From: Devosia equisanguinis
GTDB lineage: Bacteria; Pseudomonadota; Alphaproteobacteria; Rhizobiales; Hyphomicrobiaceae
Direction: 5' to 3'
Length of the DNA: 36,527 nt
Assembly (NCBI GenBank): GCA_945889015.1
Contig: CAMDBL010000015.1
Coordinates: forward strand, 1-36,527
In this document: positions 23,492 to 32,003 of the stretch, piece after piece
Numbering within the stretch: position 1 is the first letter of the stretch
How the letters are laid out: every line of letters begins with the position of its first letter
The notes under the pieces: model-generated
Databases searched by the model: none
Told to the model about the DNA's origin: nothing
The model's input: the letters and a program-made list of their open reading frames with translations, nothing else
Position numbers and translations under genes: made by a program

Positions 23492-24708
23492 CCGAGACCC
23501 CGCCCAAGCGCCGTGGTTTGTTTGGTCGCCTGTTCGGCCGAACGGACGCCTCGGATGAGCCGGAAAAGCCTGCCGAGACGCCCTCGCCGCCACTCGAAGA
23601 CGTCTCCGCGTCCGAACCTGCCTCCGACGCCAAGGTGACCGAGATCGGGTCCGAGGTGGAGACGCAGATCGAGGTGGAGGTTGCGCATGCGACGCAGCCG
23701 GAAATCGATCCACCCGTCAAGCCGGCTACCGAGCCGGAGACGGTGGCGGCCCCGCCCCTTCCTGTCCCAGCCGTCGAGCCGGAGCCTCCCGCCAAGCAAG
23801 GCTGGTTCTCGCGCCTGAAATCGGGACTGACCAAGACCTCGAGCAAGCTCACAGAGGGTATTACCGGCCTCTTCACGAAAAAGAAGCTGGATGCTGATAC
23901 GCTTGAAAATCTTGAAGATTTGCTGATCCAGGCCGACCTTGGTGTCGACACCGCGATGCGTATCACGGAGACCTTGTCGAAAGGCCGTTACGAGAAGGGG
24001 ATCTCGGCCGAGGACGTGCGCAGTGTCCTGGCGAGCGAAGTCAGCCGCGTCTTGACCCCGGTCGCTCGGCCGCTGGTCGTGCGACCCGATCTCAAGCCAC
24101 ATGTGATCCTCGTCGTCGGCGTCAACGGTACCGGCAAGACCACCACCATTGGCAAGCTCGCAGCCCAGTTCCGCCGTCAGGGCCACAAGGTGATGATGGC
24201 GGCCGGCGATACGTTCCGCGCGGCTGCCGTCGAGCAGCTCAAAATCTGGGGCGAGCGGACCGGTGCGCCCGTGGTCGCCCGCCCGGTCGGTGCGGATTCC
24301 TCGGGTCTAGCCTTCGATGCGCTCAAGGACGCCCAGGCAGCTGGCTCGGACGTGCTCTTGATCGACACCGCCGGGCGGCTGCAGAACAAGCAGGCGTTGA
24401 TGGACGAACTCGAGAAGGTGGTGCGCGTGCTCCGCAAGCTCGATCCCACCGCGCCGCACGACGTACTGCTCGTGCTCGACGCGACTACGGGACAGAACGC
24501 GCTCGGGCAGGTCGAGGTGTTTCGCGAGCGGGCCGGGGTATCCGGCCTCGTCATGACCAAGTTGGATGGTACGGCACGCGGTGGAATTCTGGTCGCCATC
24601 GCCGCCAAGTTCGGTTTGCCGGTGCACGCGATCGGCGTCGGCGAGGGAATCGACGACCTGCAGGCTTTCGATGCGAACGAGTTCGCTCGCGCGATCGCGC
24701 TCAGTTAG
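23488..24708 (+). CDS. ftsY: Signal recognition particle receptor FtsY
   Basis: Membrane-associated SRP receptor GTPase, partner of Ffh. 406 aa. Residues 1-105 are an acidic, Pro/Glu-rich A domain with a basic amphipathic start (KRRGLFGRLFGR). The NG domain follows: G1 GVNGTGKTT at 211-219, DTFRAAA, DTAGR at 293-297, TKLDGTARGG from 357. The GTG start overlaps the mtaB stop. It is followed 70 nt later by the first IspZ-like gene. Confidence 0.96.
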   Translation: MTETPPKRRGLFGRLFGRTDASDEPEKPAETPSPPLEDVSASEPASDAKVTEIGSEVETQIEVEVAHATQPEIDPPVKPATEPETVAAPPLPVPAVEPEPPAKQGWFSRLKSGLTKTSSKLTEGITGLFTKKKLDADTLENLEDLLIQADLGVDTAMRITETLSKGRYEKGISAEDVRSVLASEVSRVLTPVARPLVVRPDLKPHVILVVGVNGTGKTTTIGKLAAQFRRQGHKVMMAAGDTFRAAAVEQLKIWGERTGAPVVARPVGADSSGLAFDALKDAQAAGSDVLLIDTAGRLQNKQALMDELEKVVRVLRKLDPTAPHDVLLVLDATTGQNALGQVEVFRERAGVSGLVMTKLDGTARGGILVAIAAKFGLPVHAIGVGEGIDDLQAFDANEFARAIALS

Positions 24709-24778
24709 ACGAACGAAACGAGGGAGGGGTCGCGCACCGGATACCGGGCGCGATCGCGGCGAGAAAGGAAAAGGACGG

Positions 24779-25726
24779 ATGGCGAAGGGGATCAAACGAA
24801 TCTATCCGTTCAATGCGGAGCAGACGGTCAACATCCTTTCGGAGTTTGGACCGCTGGTGACGATGTTCGTCGTCAACGCGGCGGCCGGCATCAACGCGGG
24901 AACCTGGGCGCTGCTGATCACCACCGTCATCGCCATGGGCGTGATGCGGATGGTCCTCGGTCGGCTGCCGATCTTTCCATTGATCGCCTCCAGCGTAACC
25001 GTCTTCTTTGGAATGCTGACGCTCGTCACCGGCAACCCGATGTGGGTGCAGATCAAGGTCACGATCTTCAACGCCCTGTTTGCCGGCGTGCTGTTCGGCG
25101 GTCTGCAGGCAGGCCACGGTGTCTCCAGCCGTACATCAGCAATCTCGGTCGCGCTGATCGCGGTCGTCGGTGCTGCTCTCGAGTTCGCCTATCTGACGTA
25201 TTCCGGCCAGGCAGACGGCTTTGCCGAGCTGATCTCCGCGGCCTCGACCTCGACTGGCACGATCTGCGTCGGCGCGGTCCTGATCGGCTTCGTGTGCGGC
25301 GCGCTCCTGCTGCGCCGGAACTTCTTCGGCTACGTTTTCGAGAAGACGTTCCACTACACGCCAGAGGGATGGGACCGCTTCACCTTCAGCTTCGCTTGGT
25401 TCTTCATGTTCACCGCTGTCGCCAACGAGGCGGTGCGTCTCGCCTTCCCGACCGACGAGACCTTTAGCGTGCTAGGCCGCGACATCGACGGAGTCAGCGT
25501 CTGGATCCTATTCAAGATCCTGATCATCATGCCGCTGACCGGAATTTATGCGTGGTACCTGACGCGACTGATGCAGAAGCACCGGCTGCCGCCGGACGAT
25601 CCGGCTCATGGGACAGACCTCGACGGTGCTCATGCCGGTTCTGGCCGAAAGGACGCGGCCGAGTTCAGTACGACCGGCGGCTTCAAGCCATCTGCGGCGA
25701 TGGTGCGCTCGTCCGCCGCGGAGTAG
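24779..25726 (+). CDS. YciB/IspZ-like septation protein, lengthened paralogue
   Basis: 315-aa polytopic inner-membrane protein. Residues 14-111 match the YciB/IspZ core (EFGPLVTMFVVNAAAG, GRLPIFPLIASSVTVFFGML, IFNALFAGVLFGGL). In the normal family this runs straight into GKPLLKYxFGE; here about 65 residues intervene (112-178) with two extra hydrophobic helices (AISVALIAVVGAALEFAYLT, GTICVGAVLIGFVCGALLL). The core then resumes at about 180 (FFGYVFEKTFHYTPEGWDRF, WFFMFTAVANEAVRLAF, FKILIIMPLTGIYAWYL). A polar 45-residue tail follows. AAGGA precedes the ATG. It lies between ftsY and a normal-length ispZ. Confidence 0.85.
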   Translation: MAKGIKRIYPFNAEQTVNILSEFGPLVTMFVVNAAAGINAGTWALLITTVIAMGVMRMVLGRLPIFPLIASSVTVFFGMLTLVTGNPMWVQIKVTIFNALFAGVLFGGLQAGHGVSSRTSAISVALIAVVGAALEFAYLTYSGQADGFAELISAASTSTGTICVGAVLIGFVCGALLLRRNFFGYVFEKTFHYTPEGWDRFTFSFAWFFMFTAVANEAVRLAFPTDETFSVLGRDIDGVSVWILFKILIIMPLTGIYAWYLTRLMQKHRLPPDDPAHGTDLDGAHAGSGRKDAAEFSTTGGFKPSAAMVRSSAAE

Positions 25727-25833
25727 GTGTGCACAGCGTCAGCGACTGATTTTCATGGCCATTTCGATGGCTGTTGTAGGTATGCTCTTCTCGCAGCGGT
25801 AACGTCGCTGCGCCATTTCGGGAGCGTGACGCG

Positions 25834-26448
25834 ATGTCAGATCAGTCCGAGCAGGTACACCAGCAGGAGGCCGAGCGTGCCCAGCTCGGCAAGATGCTGC
25901 TGGAGCTAGGTCCGCTCGTCGTCTTCTTCGTCGTCAACTCGCAGGCCGGGAAATTCATTTCTGATCCCAACGCCGCGATTTTCTGGGGCACCGGCTGCTT
26001 CATGGTCGCGACGCTAATCGCCCTGGTCGCCTCGCGCGCCATCTACGGTCGCATTCCTGTGATGCCGCTGATCTCGGGTGCGTTCGTGCTGGTTTTCGGC
26101 GGATTGACGCTGGTGCTGCGCGACGAGCTGTTCATCAAGATGAAGCCGACGATCGTGAACGCCATCTTCGCGGCGTTCCTGTTCGGCGGCCTCGCGATGG
26201 GCAAGCCGCTGCTCAAGTATCTGTTCGGCGAGGTTTTCCGACTGACCGAGGATGGCTGGCGGCAACTCACGTTCCGGTGGGCTTGTTTCTTCGTCGTGCT
26301 GGCCGTACTCAACGAGGCCGTCTGGCGCGGCTTCTCGACCGACTTCTGGATCAGTTTCAAGCTCTTCGGGATCATGCCACTCACGGTTGTGTTCGCGATC
26401 GCCCAAATAGGCCTGCTGAAGCGCTACGAGTTGCCGGCAAAGCGCTGA
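25834..26448 (+). CDS. yciB: Inner membrane septation protein A (YciB/IspZ)
   Basis: 204-aa membrane protein implicated in septation and envelope integrity; the name IspZ comes from intracellular spread in Shigella. The pattern is complete: LLELGPLVVFFVVNSQAG, GRIPVMPLISGAFVLVFGGL, KPTIVNAIFAAFLFGGL, GKPLLKYLFGEVFRLTEDGW and FKLFGIMPLTVVFAIAQ, with about five helices. GGGAG lies about 10 nt before the ATG. A 6-bp hairpin, GCAGCG/CGCTGC (25793-25811), lies just upstream. It is 107 nt after its longer paralogue. Confidence 0.93.
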   Translation: MSDQSEQVHQQEAERAQLGKMLLELGPLVVFFVVNSQAGKFISDPNAAIFWGTGCFMVATLIALVASRAIYGRIPVMPLISGAFVLVFGGLTLVLRDELFIKMKPTIVNAIFAAFLFGGLAMGKPLLKYLFGEVFRLTEDGWRQLTFRWACFFVVLAVLNEAVWRGFSTDFWISFKLFGIMPLTVVFAIAQIGLLKRYELPAKR

Positions 26449-26741
26449 TCTCGCGATCGATCGGGCGTATCGCGAATTTCCGCCCGATGCATTTCCGTTG
26501 AATGGAATGAGTAATCCAGCGAGCGCATCACGCATCGGCAGATCTTTCACGAGTTGAATGATCCTGTGCCAGATTGGTGCAAAAGCTCAGCAAACATTGA
26601 TCGAATTAGAGACTTAACTTGACCAATTTTGAGAACTCGTATTGTCTGCGAGTCGTGGTCGGTCCTTCTCCTGTTCGGAATAGGGGCACTGGTTCGGCCC
26701 ACACTCCTCCGTTTGGCGCTAACGGATAAAGACAGAGAAAC
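26449..26741. other. AT-richer intergenic region before MarR gene
   Basis: 293 bp with no gene, less GC-rich than its surroundings, and the likely control region of the MarR gene. It holds TTGACC (26619-26624) with a weak -10-like TATTGT (26640-26645) at 15 bp. A dyad, ACTCG-N9-CGAGT (26635-26653), overlaps that -10 and could be a self-regulating MarR operator. Both are weak assignments. Confidence 0.35.
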
Positions 26742-27206
26742 ATGGCACGTGAAACCACTTCGGGCCGCCTCGAGCGGTCACCGATCCACCTTCTGCATCG
26801 TGCCGGCCAATGTGCCGGCGATATCTTCCAGGCCGAGATGGCCGGCGGCGACCTCACGCCCCGCCAGTTTGCAGTGCTCGTCACTGTATCGCAGAATGAA
26901 GGCTTGAGTCAGACCGATCTCGTCGACAAGACCGGCATTGATCGTTCAACGCTTGCCGACATCGTTCGCCGCATGCTCAAGAAGAGCCTGCTGCAGCGTC
27001 GCCGGACGAAAGAGGACGCGCGAGCCTACGCCGTCAAGCTCACGGATGAGGGTTGGCGAGTTCTGAAGAATGCTGAGCCGATGGCCAAGCGCGTCGACGA
27101 CCGCATTCTCGCTGTCCTGCCGACCGCGCAACGCGATCGGTTCATCAGCGATCTGAATACGATCGTTCAGTCGCTCAATCAGATCGATGCAGATCTGAAG
27201 AAGTGA
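26742..27206 (+). CDS. MarR-family transcriptional regulator
   Basis: 154-aa dimeric winged-helix regulator. Helix 1 and dimer segment: HLLHRAGQCAGDIFQAEM. DNA-binding core: LTPRQFAVLVTVSQNEGLSQ, then TDLVDKTGIDRSTLADIVRR, with the wing RRRTKEDARAYAVKLT. The C-terminal helices form the dimer interface. Such proteins often sense phenolic ligands and control neighbouring genes, but no divergent target gene lies beside it; the upstream region carries a possible operator, and a strong terminator follows. Confidence 0.9.
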   Translation: MARETTSGRLERSPIHLLHRAGQCAGDIFQAEMAGGDLTPRQFAVLVTVSQNEGLSQTDLVDKTGIDRSTLADIVRRMLKKSLLQRRRTKEDARAYAVKLTDEGWRVLKNAEPMAKRVDDRILAVLPTAQRDRFISDLNTIVQSLNQIDADLKK

Positions 27207-27262
27207 ACGGAACTGGCTTTCGCCGGGCTCGTCTCGGCGAGAAGCGAGTGCTCGTGCGAAGG

Positions 27263-27310
27263 GACCCGTTGAACAGGTTGCCGAGGCTGCCTGTTCAACG
27301 GGTCTTTTTT
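27263..27310 (+). terminator. Strong rho-independent terminator after MarR gene
   Basis: GACCCGTTGAACAGG (27263-27277) and CCTGTTCAACGGGTC (27290-27304) form a 15-bp perfect stem, followed directly by TTTTTT (27305-27310). It isolates the MarR gene from the convergent asd gene. Confidence 0.95.
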
Positions 27311-27368
27311 GTTCGCGCTCATGGTGAGGGACAATGTCCGGCCGCGGTCATTCATGCAGCCGTTTCGC

Positions 27369-28409
27369 TCACGCCGCCCTCTTCATCAAATTGCGCTCGA
27401 TCAGCGTCTCTGCGATCTGCACCGTGTTGAGCGCTGCGCCCTTGAGCAGATTGTCCGCCACGATCCACATCGCCAGACCGTGCTCGACGGTGGCGTCCTC
27501 GCGGATGCGGCTGACATAAGTGGCGTAATCACCCGCCGCCTCGACCGGAGTCACATATCCACCGTTCTCGCGCTTGTCGACGACGAGCACGCCCGGCGCC
27601 TCGCGCAGGATGGAGCGGGCCTCGGCAACCGTCATCTGGCGCTCGAACTCGACGTTGACCGACTCGGCATGGCCGACGAACACCGGGACGCGCACGCAGG
27701 TGGCCGTGACCCTGATCTTGGGATCCATGATCTTCTTGGTCTCGGCCAGCATCTTCCATTCCTCTTTCGTGTAGCCGTCCTCCATGAAGACGTCGATCTG
27801 AGGAATGACGTTGAACGCGATCTGCTTGGTGAACTTCTTCGGCTCGACCTCCTGCCCGGGGACATACTTGCCCTTGGTCTGCAGGAACAGCTCGTCCATC
27901 GCCTCCTTGCCCGCGCCCGAGACGGACTGGTAGGTCGAGACCACGATCCGCTTGATGGTCGCCGCGTCGTGCAGCGGCTTCAAAGCCACCACCATCTGCG
28001 CAGTCGAGCAGTTCGGGTTGGCGATGATATTCATGCGGTTCGGCTTTGCCATGTAGGCGTCCAGCACGTGGCCGTTCACCTCGGGCACGATCAGCGGCAC
28101 GTTCTGATCGTAGCGCCAGCACGAGGAATTATCGATGACGATGCAACCCTTGGCGCCGATCTTTGGGCTCCACTCCTTGGAGGGGCCCGAGCCGGCGCTC
28201 ATCAGACAGAAATCGACGCCGGTGAAGTCGAAATTCTCAAGGTCCTTGCACTTGAGCACTTTGTCGCCGAAAGAAACTTCCGTGCCGATCGAGCGGCGTG
28301 AAGCGAGCGGAATGACCTCGTCGACCGGAAACTTGCGATCGGCGAGCACGTTCAGCATCTCGCGGCCCACGTTGCCCGTGGCGCCGACGACGGCGACCTT
28401 GTAGCCCAT
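27369..28409 (-). CDS. asd: Aspartate-semialdehyde dehydrogenase
   Basis: NADP-dependent reduction of aspartyl phosphate to aspartate semialdehyde, the branch-point precursor of lysine/DAP, threonine and methionine. 346 aa. NADP site VAVVGATGNVG at 5-15; catalytic Cys134 in ANPNCSTAQMV; STYQSVSGAGKEAMDEL and the substrate region TATCVRVPVFVGHAES follow, with the active-site His in that last segment. The ATG at 28409 has AAGGGA 6 nt upstream, favoured over the in-frame ATG at 28424. It stands alone, with a strong terminator from the facing MarR gene beyond its 3' end. Confidence 0.96.
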   Translation of the reverse strand: MGYKVAVVGATGNVGREMLNVLADRKFPVDEVIPLASRRSIGTEVSFGDKVLKCKDLENFDFTGVDFCLMSAGSGPSKEWSPKIGAKGCIVIDNSSCWRYDQNVPLIVPEVNGHVLDAYMAKPNRMNIIANPNCSTAQMVVALKPLHDAATIKRIVVSTYQSVSGAGKEAMDELFLQTKGKYVPGQEVEPKKFTKQIAFNVIPQIDVFMEDGYTKEEWKMLAETKKIMDPKIRVTATCVRVPVFVGHAESVNVEFERQMTVAEARSILREAPGVLVVDKRENGGYVTPVEAAGDYATYVSRIREDATVEHGLAMWIVADNLLKGAALNTVQIAETLIERNLMKRAA

Positions 28410-28547
28410 GTGCAGTCCCTTCATGGCGTCATGCCCGGGAGCGCGACATGCGCCCCAGGCTGGCGCGAACACTTACGTGCGCCGTCCGTGCGATTCAAGG
28501 TGCAAGTGCATCCTTCGTTGGTCGGCCGTTGCGAATGTCTTTCGAAT

Positions 28548-29402
28548 TCAGCGCGGTGTCGCGGCGCCGTCTCTTGATGGGGCTTGCAACGGAGGCGCGT
28601 GGCCGAGGATGCGTGCCTTGAGGGCCACGCCATCGAGCGATGGTTCTGCTGCAACGAGGCGGGCCGCGAACGCCGCGATTCGGGCGGCGGCAAAAACGGC
28701 GTCCTTGCCGCCGGTCTCGATCGCCAGATCGGCGGGACGCCGGTCGGGCGGCCGCGCCGCAGGTGCACTCTCGGTTGTCGTGACCGTCAGAATGTTCTCG
28801 AGACCGAGTGCTGCCGGATAGGGCGGGATCGCGGGATCGGACGGCACGATCACGAGCATGCCTTTGTAGTGGGCGACGGCCTCCGTGAATGCCTCCCAGT
28901 CGCTGCGCTCTGTGCTGGCGCTCACCACCAGGGCGATCCGTGACTGGCTGCGGGCCGCATAGACGGCGAGCCTTCCAATTGCGATCTTGTCGCCGGGTTT
29001 GGCGCGAAAAACGGCCAGGCGCGCGAGCGGTGTCTCCGCCAGAATCGAGCGCGCCAAGTCGGTCGACTGCGGAGCGCTCGCCGCCGGTGCATAGGGCTTG
29101 CGGTCCTCGTCGACGAAATCCCAGCCGATCAGCTCTCCCTCGCCGTCGCGCGCGAGGCGGCCTGCAATGTCCTTCTGCGTGTAGTCGAAGCCGGTGTCGG
29201 CGGCGATCACGATCATAACGCCGCCCGGATCGATGCCGATGGGCACGTGGGGCTTCCTGGGCTGGGCATGCCCCGGTGCCGCCAGCAAGAGCACCAACGC
29301 GACCGCAGCTGCGAACGCGAGGAGCCATCCTTTGCACCTGTACCGTGCGCCCCCGCCCCACGAGGCGAAAGGGAGTTCCGCCGAGGTTTGTTGATCTTTC
29401 AT
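28548..29402 (-). CDS. Exported subtilisin-fold protein lacking catalytic His and Ser
   Basis: 284 aa. An N-terminal hydrophobic stretch (WLLAFAAAVALVLLLAAPGHA) is a signal peptide, probably cleaved after GHA. The rest follows the S8 subtilase order. The Asp region is MIVIAADTGFDYTQKDIAGR with Asp69, followed by GWDFVDEDRKPYAP. The position of the usual HGT His is STDLARSILAETPLARLAVF, without His. The core strand pair is SRIALVVSASTER and GMLVIVPSDPAIPPYPAALG, where AGN is replaced by PSD. No GTSMA Ser motif is found before the end (VALKARILGHAPP). It is therefore probably a pseudoprotease with a binding role. Its ATG overlaps the mobB stop (ATGA), so it is translationally coupled to the mob genes. 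Confidence 0.8.
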   Translation of the reverse strand: MKDQQTSAELPFASWGGGARYRCKGWLLAFAAAVALVLLLAAPGHAQPRKPHVPIGIDPGGVMIVIAADTGFDYTQKDIAGRLARDGEGELIGWDFVDEDRKPYAPAASAPQSTDLARSILAETPLARLAVFRAKPGDKIAIGRLAVYAARSQSRIALVVSASTERSDWEAFTEAVAHYKGMLVIVPSDPAIPPYPAALGLENILTVTTTESAPAARPPDRRPADLAIETGGKDAVFAAARIAAFAARLVAAEPSLDGVALKARILGHAPPLQAPSRDGAATPR

Positions 29403-29944
29403 CCCCGTGACCTTTTCAGCGGCCCCACAGTCCGGTCGACGAAGTCGGCAATGGCGGCAATGTCGTCGAGGTCGAACAACGGAAGCCGCGCGTCCGTCAC
29501 CGCGTGATCCGCCGCGATGGCCACGACGTCGGGATCGCCGTCCGCCAGCGGTGTGTGCTGACGCGCCTCGGTACGGCGCGCCTCGATCTTGGGGATCGGC
29601 GCGGACTTGTAGCCTTCCACCACGACGATGTCGGCGGGAGCGAGCCAGCTCAGCACATCTGCGAGGTTGGGCTCTGGTTCTGCATCCACCAGCTCGTGCA
29701 CGATCGCCCACCGGGCGCCCGACACGATCGCGACCTCGGCCGCACCCGCCCGCCGGTGACGCGCGCTGTCTGTCGCTCCCTCGTCGATCTGGAAAGCGTG
29801 GTGTGCGTGCTTGACGGTGGCGACGCGATGCCCGCGCCGGGTCAGCTCGGCGACGAGACGAACCGTCAGCGTCGTCTTGCCCGATTTCTTCCAGCCGGCA
29901 ATGCCGATCACGGGGATGTGGCCTTTAATTGGTTTTTCTTCCAC
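29399..29944 (-). CDS. mobB: Molybdopterin-guanine dinucleotide biosynthesis adaptor MobB
   Basis: 181-aa P-loop GTP-binding accessory protein of bis-MGD cofactor formation. P-loop GIAGWKKSGKTTL at about residues 14-26; VATVKHAHHAF and DEGATDSARHRRAGA follow; VVVEGYKSAPIPKIEARR is typical of the family. The GTG at 29944 begins 4 nt after the mobA stop and is preferred to the far upstream ATG inside mobA. It overlaps the next gene by 4 nt. It acts with MobA in the cytoplasm. Confidence 0.93.
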   Translation of the reverse strand: MEEKPIKGHIPVIGIAGWKKSGKTTLTVRLVAELTRRGHRVATVKHAHHAFQIDEGATDSARHRRAGAAEVAIVSGARWAIVHELVDAEPEPNLADVLSWLAPADIVVVEGYKSAPIPKIEARRTEARQHTPLADGDPDVVAIAADHAVTDARLPLFDLDDIAAIADFVDRTVGPLKRSRG

Positions 29945-29948
29945 GCGA

Positions 29949-30581
29949 TCACCCGCTCGCCAGCAGCGCGCGAAGCTCGGTGAGTTCCTCCGGCGTGTTG
30001 GCATTGAAGAATGGATCGACCTCGCGATCGCCGATCGGCACGAATGGGAAATCCACTGCCACCGTCCCGTGACGGTCGGTCCAGTGCAAAACCTTGCGCA
30101 GGCCCGCGCGCAATGCGGCGTCGAGATCGTCCGCGAGCCGCACCGGCCACAGTCCGATCACCGGATGCAGCTCGCCCGCCGAGCGCGCCATGGCGATGCT
30201 GCCCTGTCCCTCGCCGATCGCGTCCGTCAGCTTGGCGACGAGATCGGGCGGCAGCAGCGGCGCATCGCTCGACACGCTGACGACGTGGGTCACTGCCGAT
30301 ACGTTTGCCGCTGTCCACCTGAGACCCGCGAGCACGCCGGCCAGCGGTCCGACGAAGCCCTCGACAGTATCGGGGGCGACGGGAAGTCCGAGCTCGGCGA
30401 ACCGGCTGGGATCACCATTGGCGTTGATGACGATACGCGAGACCTGGGGGGCGAGCCGGGCCACGACCTCGGCGATCATGGAACGGCCGGCGAGTGGCAG
30501 CAGACCCTTGTCGCCACCGCCCATGCGTCGCGAAAGGCCGCCGGCCAGCACCACGCCGATGATGTTTCGGGATTCGATCAT
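29949..30581 (-). CDS. mobA: Molybdenum cofactor guanylyltransferase MobA
   Basis: Transfers GMP from GTP to molybdopterin to form the guanine dinucleotide cofactor needed by DMSO-reductase family enzymes. 210 aa. The nucleotide-binding signature is LAGGLSRRMGGGDKG at about 12-26, and the central VVSVSSDAPLLPPDLV carries the metal Asp. FFNANTPEEL near the C-terminus is conserved. It is the first gene of the mobA-mobB-pseudosubtilase operon. No molybdoenzyme is encoded in the window. Confidence 0.94.
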   Translation of the reverse strand: MIESRNIIGVVLAGGLSRRMGGGDKGLLPLAGRSMIAEVVARLAPQVSRIVINANGDPSRFAELGLPVAPDTVEGFVGPLAGVLAGLRWTAANVSAVTHVVSVSSDAPLLPPDLVAKLTDAIGEGQGSIAMARSAGELHPVIGLWPVRLADDLDAALRAGLRKVLHWTDRHGTVAVDFPFVPIGDREVDPFFNANTPEELTELRALLASG

Positions 30582-30701
30582 GCCTTCAATCTTAGCAGTG
30601 CTGGCCGGTGGGCCAAGCGGCGCGTGACAACGCCGGAACTTGCGCCGGAGGCGGTGCTGCTGTCACTTGCGTGGATTCCGCCCCAGACAGCCGATGAGCA
30701 G

Positions 30702-31232
30702 ATGACGAACGCCCCCATCATTCGCCCCGCCACGCCTGCAGATATTCCCGGCATCACCGCCATCTATCGCCCAGCGGTGCTGACGGGATTCGCGACCTTC
30801 GAGATCGACCCGCCGGACGAGGCCGAGATGGCTCGCCGTTTCGCTTCGATCATCGAGACAGGCTATCCCTATCTCGTCGCCGCGCTGGACGGCCGCATTG
30901 CCGGCTACGCCTACGTCAACGTCTACCGCTCTCGGCCGGCCTATCGCTCCACGGTGGAGAACTCGATCTACATCGCCGAGGACATGCAGCGGCGCGGAGT
31001 CGGCAAGGTATTGCTGAATGGTCTCGTCGCGGAGACAGGTCGGCGAGGTTTCCGCCAGATCATCGCGGTGATCGGCGACAGCGGTAACGCCGGGTCGATC
31101 GGCCTACACCGCGCCTGCGGTTTTCTGTTCAGCGGGGTTTTGCACTCGACCGGCTTCAAGCTCGGCCGCTGGCTCGACAGCGTGCTGATGCAACTCACTG
31201 TCGGGGAGGGCGACCGCACGCCTCCGGACTGA
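30702..31232 (+). CDS. GNAT acetyltransferase, phosphinothricin/MddA type
   Basis: 176-aa GNAT enzyme resembling phosphinothricin and methionine-sulfoximine/sulfone N-acetyltransferases. IRPATPADIPGITAIYRPAV at the N-terminus; TGFATFEIDPPDEAEM; the strand GYAYVNVYRSRPAYRSTVEN typical of this subgroup; the acetyl-CoA site IAEDMQRRGVGKVLL; C-terminal SIGLHRACGFLFSGVLHSTG. The ATG at 30702 fits homology; a longer open frame upstream crosses mobA in antisense and is rejected. It is divergent from mobA. The substrate is unproven. Confidence 0.92.
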   Translation: MTNAPIIRPATPADIPGITAIYRPAVLTGFATFEIDPPDEAEMARRFASIIETGYPYLVAALDGRIAGYAYVNVYRSRPAYRSTVENSIYIAEDMQRRGVGKVLLNGLVAETGRRGFRQIIAVIGDSGNAGSIGLHRACGFLFSGVLHSTGFKLGRWLDSVLMQLTVGEGDRTPPD

Positions 31233-31281
31233 GTGCTTCAAGCTCCAGCAGCGATCCACCGCAGGTTCATGAGGCACTACA

Positions 31282-31312
31282 GGGTTCCCCGCCCCGCTGG
31301 GGAGGGGAACCC
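31282..31312. repeat. REP-like hairpin after GNAT gene
   Basis: GGGTTCCCC (31282-31290) and GGGGAACCC (31304-31312) form a 9-bp perfect stem around 13 nt. The inner sequence CCCCGCCCCGCTGGGGAG resembles the palindrome at 1893-1914. It lies between the convergent GNAT and GST genes, so it may also serve as a terminator. Confidence 0.6.
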
Positions 31313-31355
31313 GAACGTCGGCCCAATCTTCAGCGCCGGATGCGGGGCGCCTCGG

Positions 31356-32003
31356 TCAAGCCGCCTTGGCGAAGCCGTCGAGCACGCTCTTTTCGAAGGC
31401 CAGCACCTTCTGCACGCTCGGGCGCGCCTTGACACGCTCGAAGTGGGCCATGCAATTTTTCAGCTCGGCAACCTCCTCGATCTCGAACAGCTGCGCGCGG
31501 CGCATACACCAGAAGAAGTGTGCGTCCGGCGAGGTGAAGTGATCGAAGAAGAACTCGCGCCCGGCGAGGCGTTTCTCAGCATAGCTCAGTGCGTCCATCA
31601 GGCCTGCGGTCGCGTGCGATCGCACACTGGCCTCCGCTCCAGGCACTTCGCAGACCTTGGCCGGGTTGTTGTGCCGCGTCAGGAACGGGTGCACGCCCGA
31701 GGCGCACCACGACATCAGCGAGATCGCCTGCAGCTCGAGCCAGGGATCCTTCGGCATTAGATTTGCCTTGGGGAACGTGCGGGCGATCCAGGTGTTGATC
31801 GCGGTGTTCTCGGTCAGCGACTGGCCGTCGACCACCAGCATCGGCACTTTGTGCTTCGGATTGAGCGCACGGTATTCCGGGCTCATCTGCTGGCTGGTCT
31901 TGAGATTGATCGGGCGGACTTCGAACTCCGCGCCGGCTTCTGTCAGCGACACGTACGGCACGAGTGAGCAGGCGATGGGTGCGTAGTACAGTATGATTTG
32001 CAT
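31356..32003 (-). CDS. Glutathione S-transferase family protein
   Basis: 215-aa GST from a different subgroup than the tandem pair at 8567-9984. The thioredoxin-like domain starts MQIILYYAPIACSLVPYVSL with Ser at the active-site region; cis-Pro in KVPMLVVDG; gamma-glutamyl motif LTENTAINTWIA. The C-terminal helical domain has TSPDAHFFWCMRRAQLF. The ATG at 32003 has AAGGAGG upstream. It is convergent with the GNAT gene. The substrate is unknown. Confidence 0.9.
   Translation of the reverse strand: MQIILYYAPIACSLVPYVSLTEAGAEFEVRPINLKTSQQMSPEYRALNPKHKVPMLVVDGQSLTENTAINTWIARTFPKANLMPKDPWLELQAISLMSWCASGVHPFLTRHNNPAKVCEVPGAEASVRSHATAGLMDALSYAEKRLAGREFFFDHFTSPDAHFFWCMRRAQLFEIEEVAELKNCMAHFERVKARPSVQKVLAFEKSVLDGFAKAA

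Noticed and set aside
29811-30701. N-terminal extension of the GNAT open frame through mobA
   Set aside because: It is antisense to mobA and mobB and has no GNAT similarity before the ATG at 30702.
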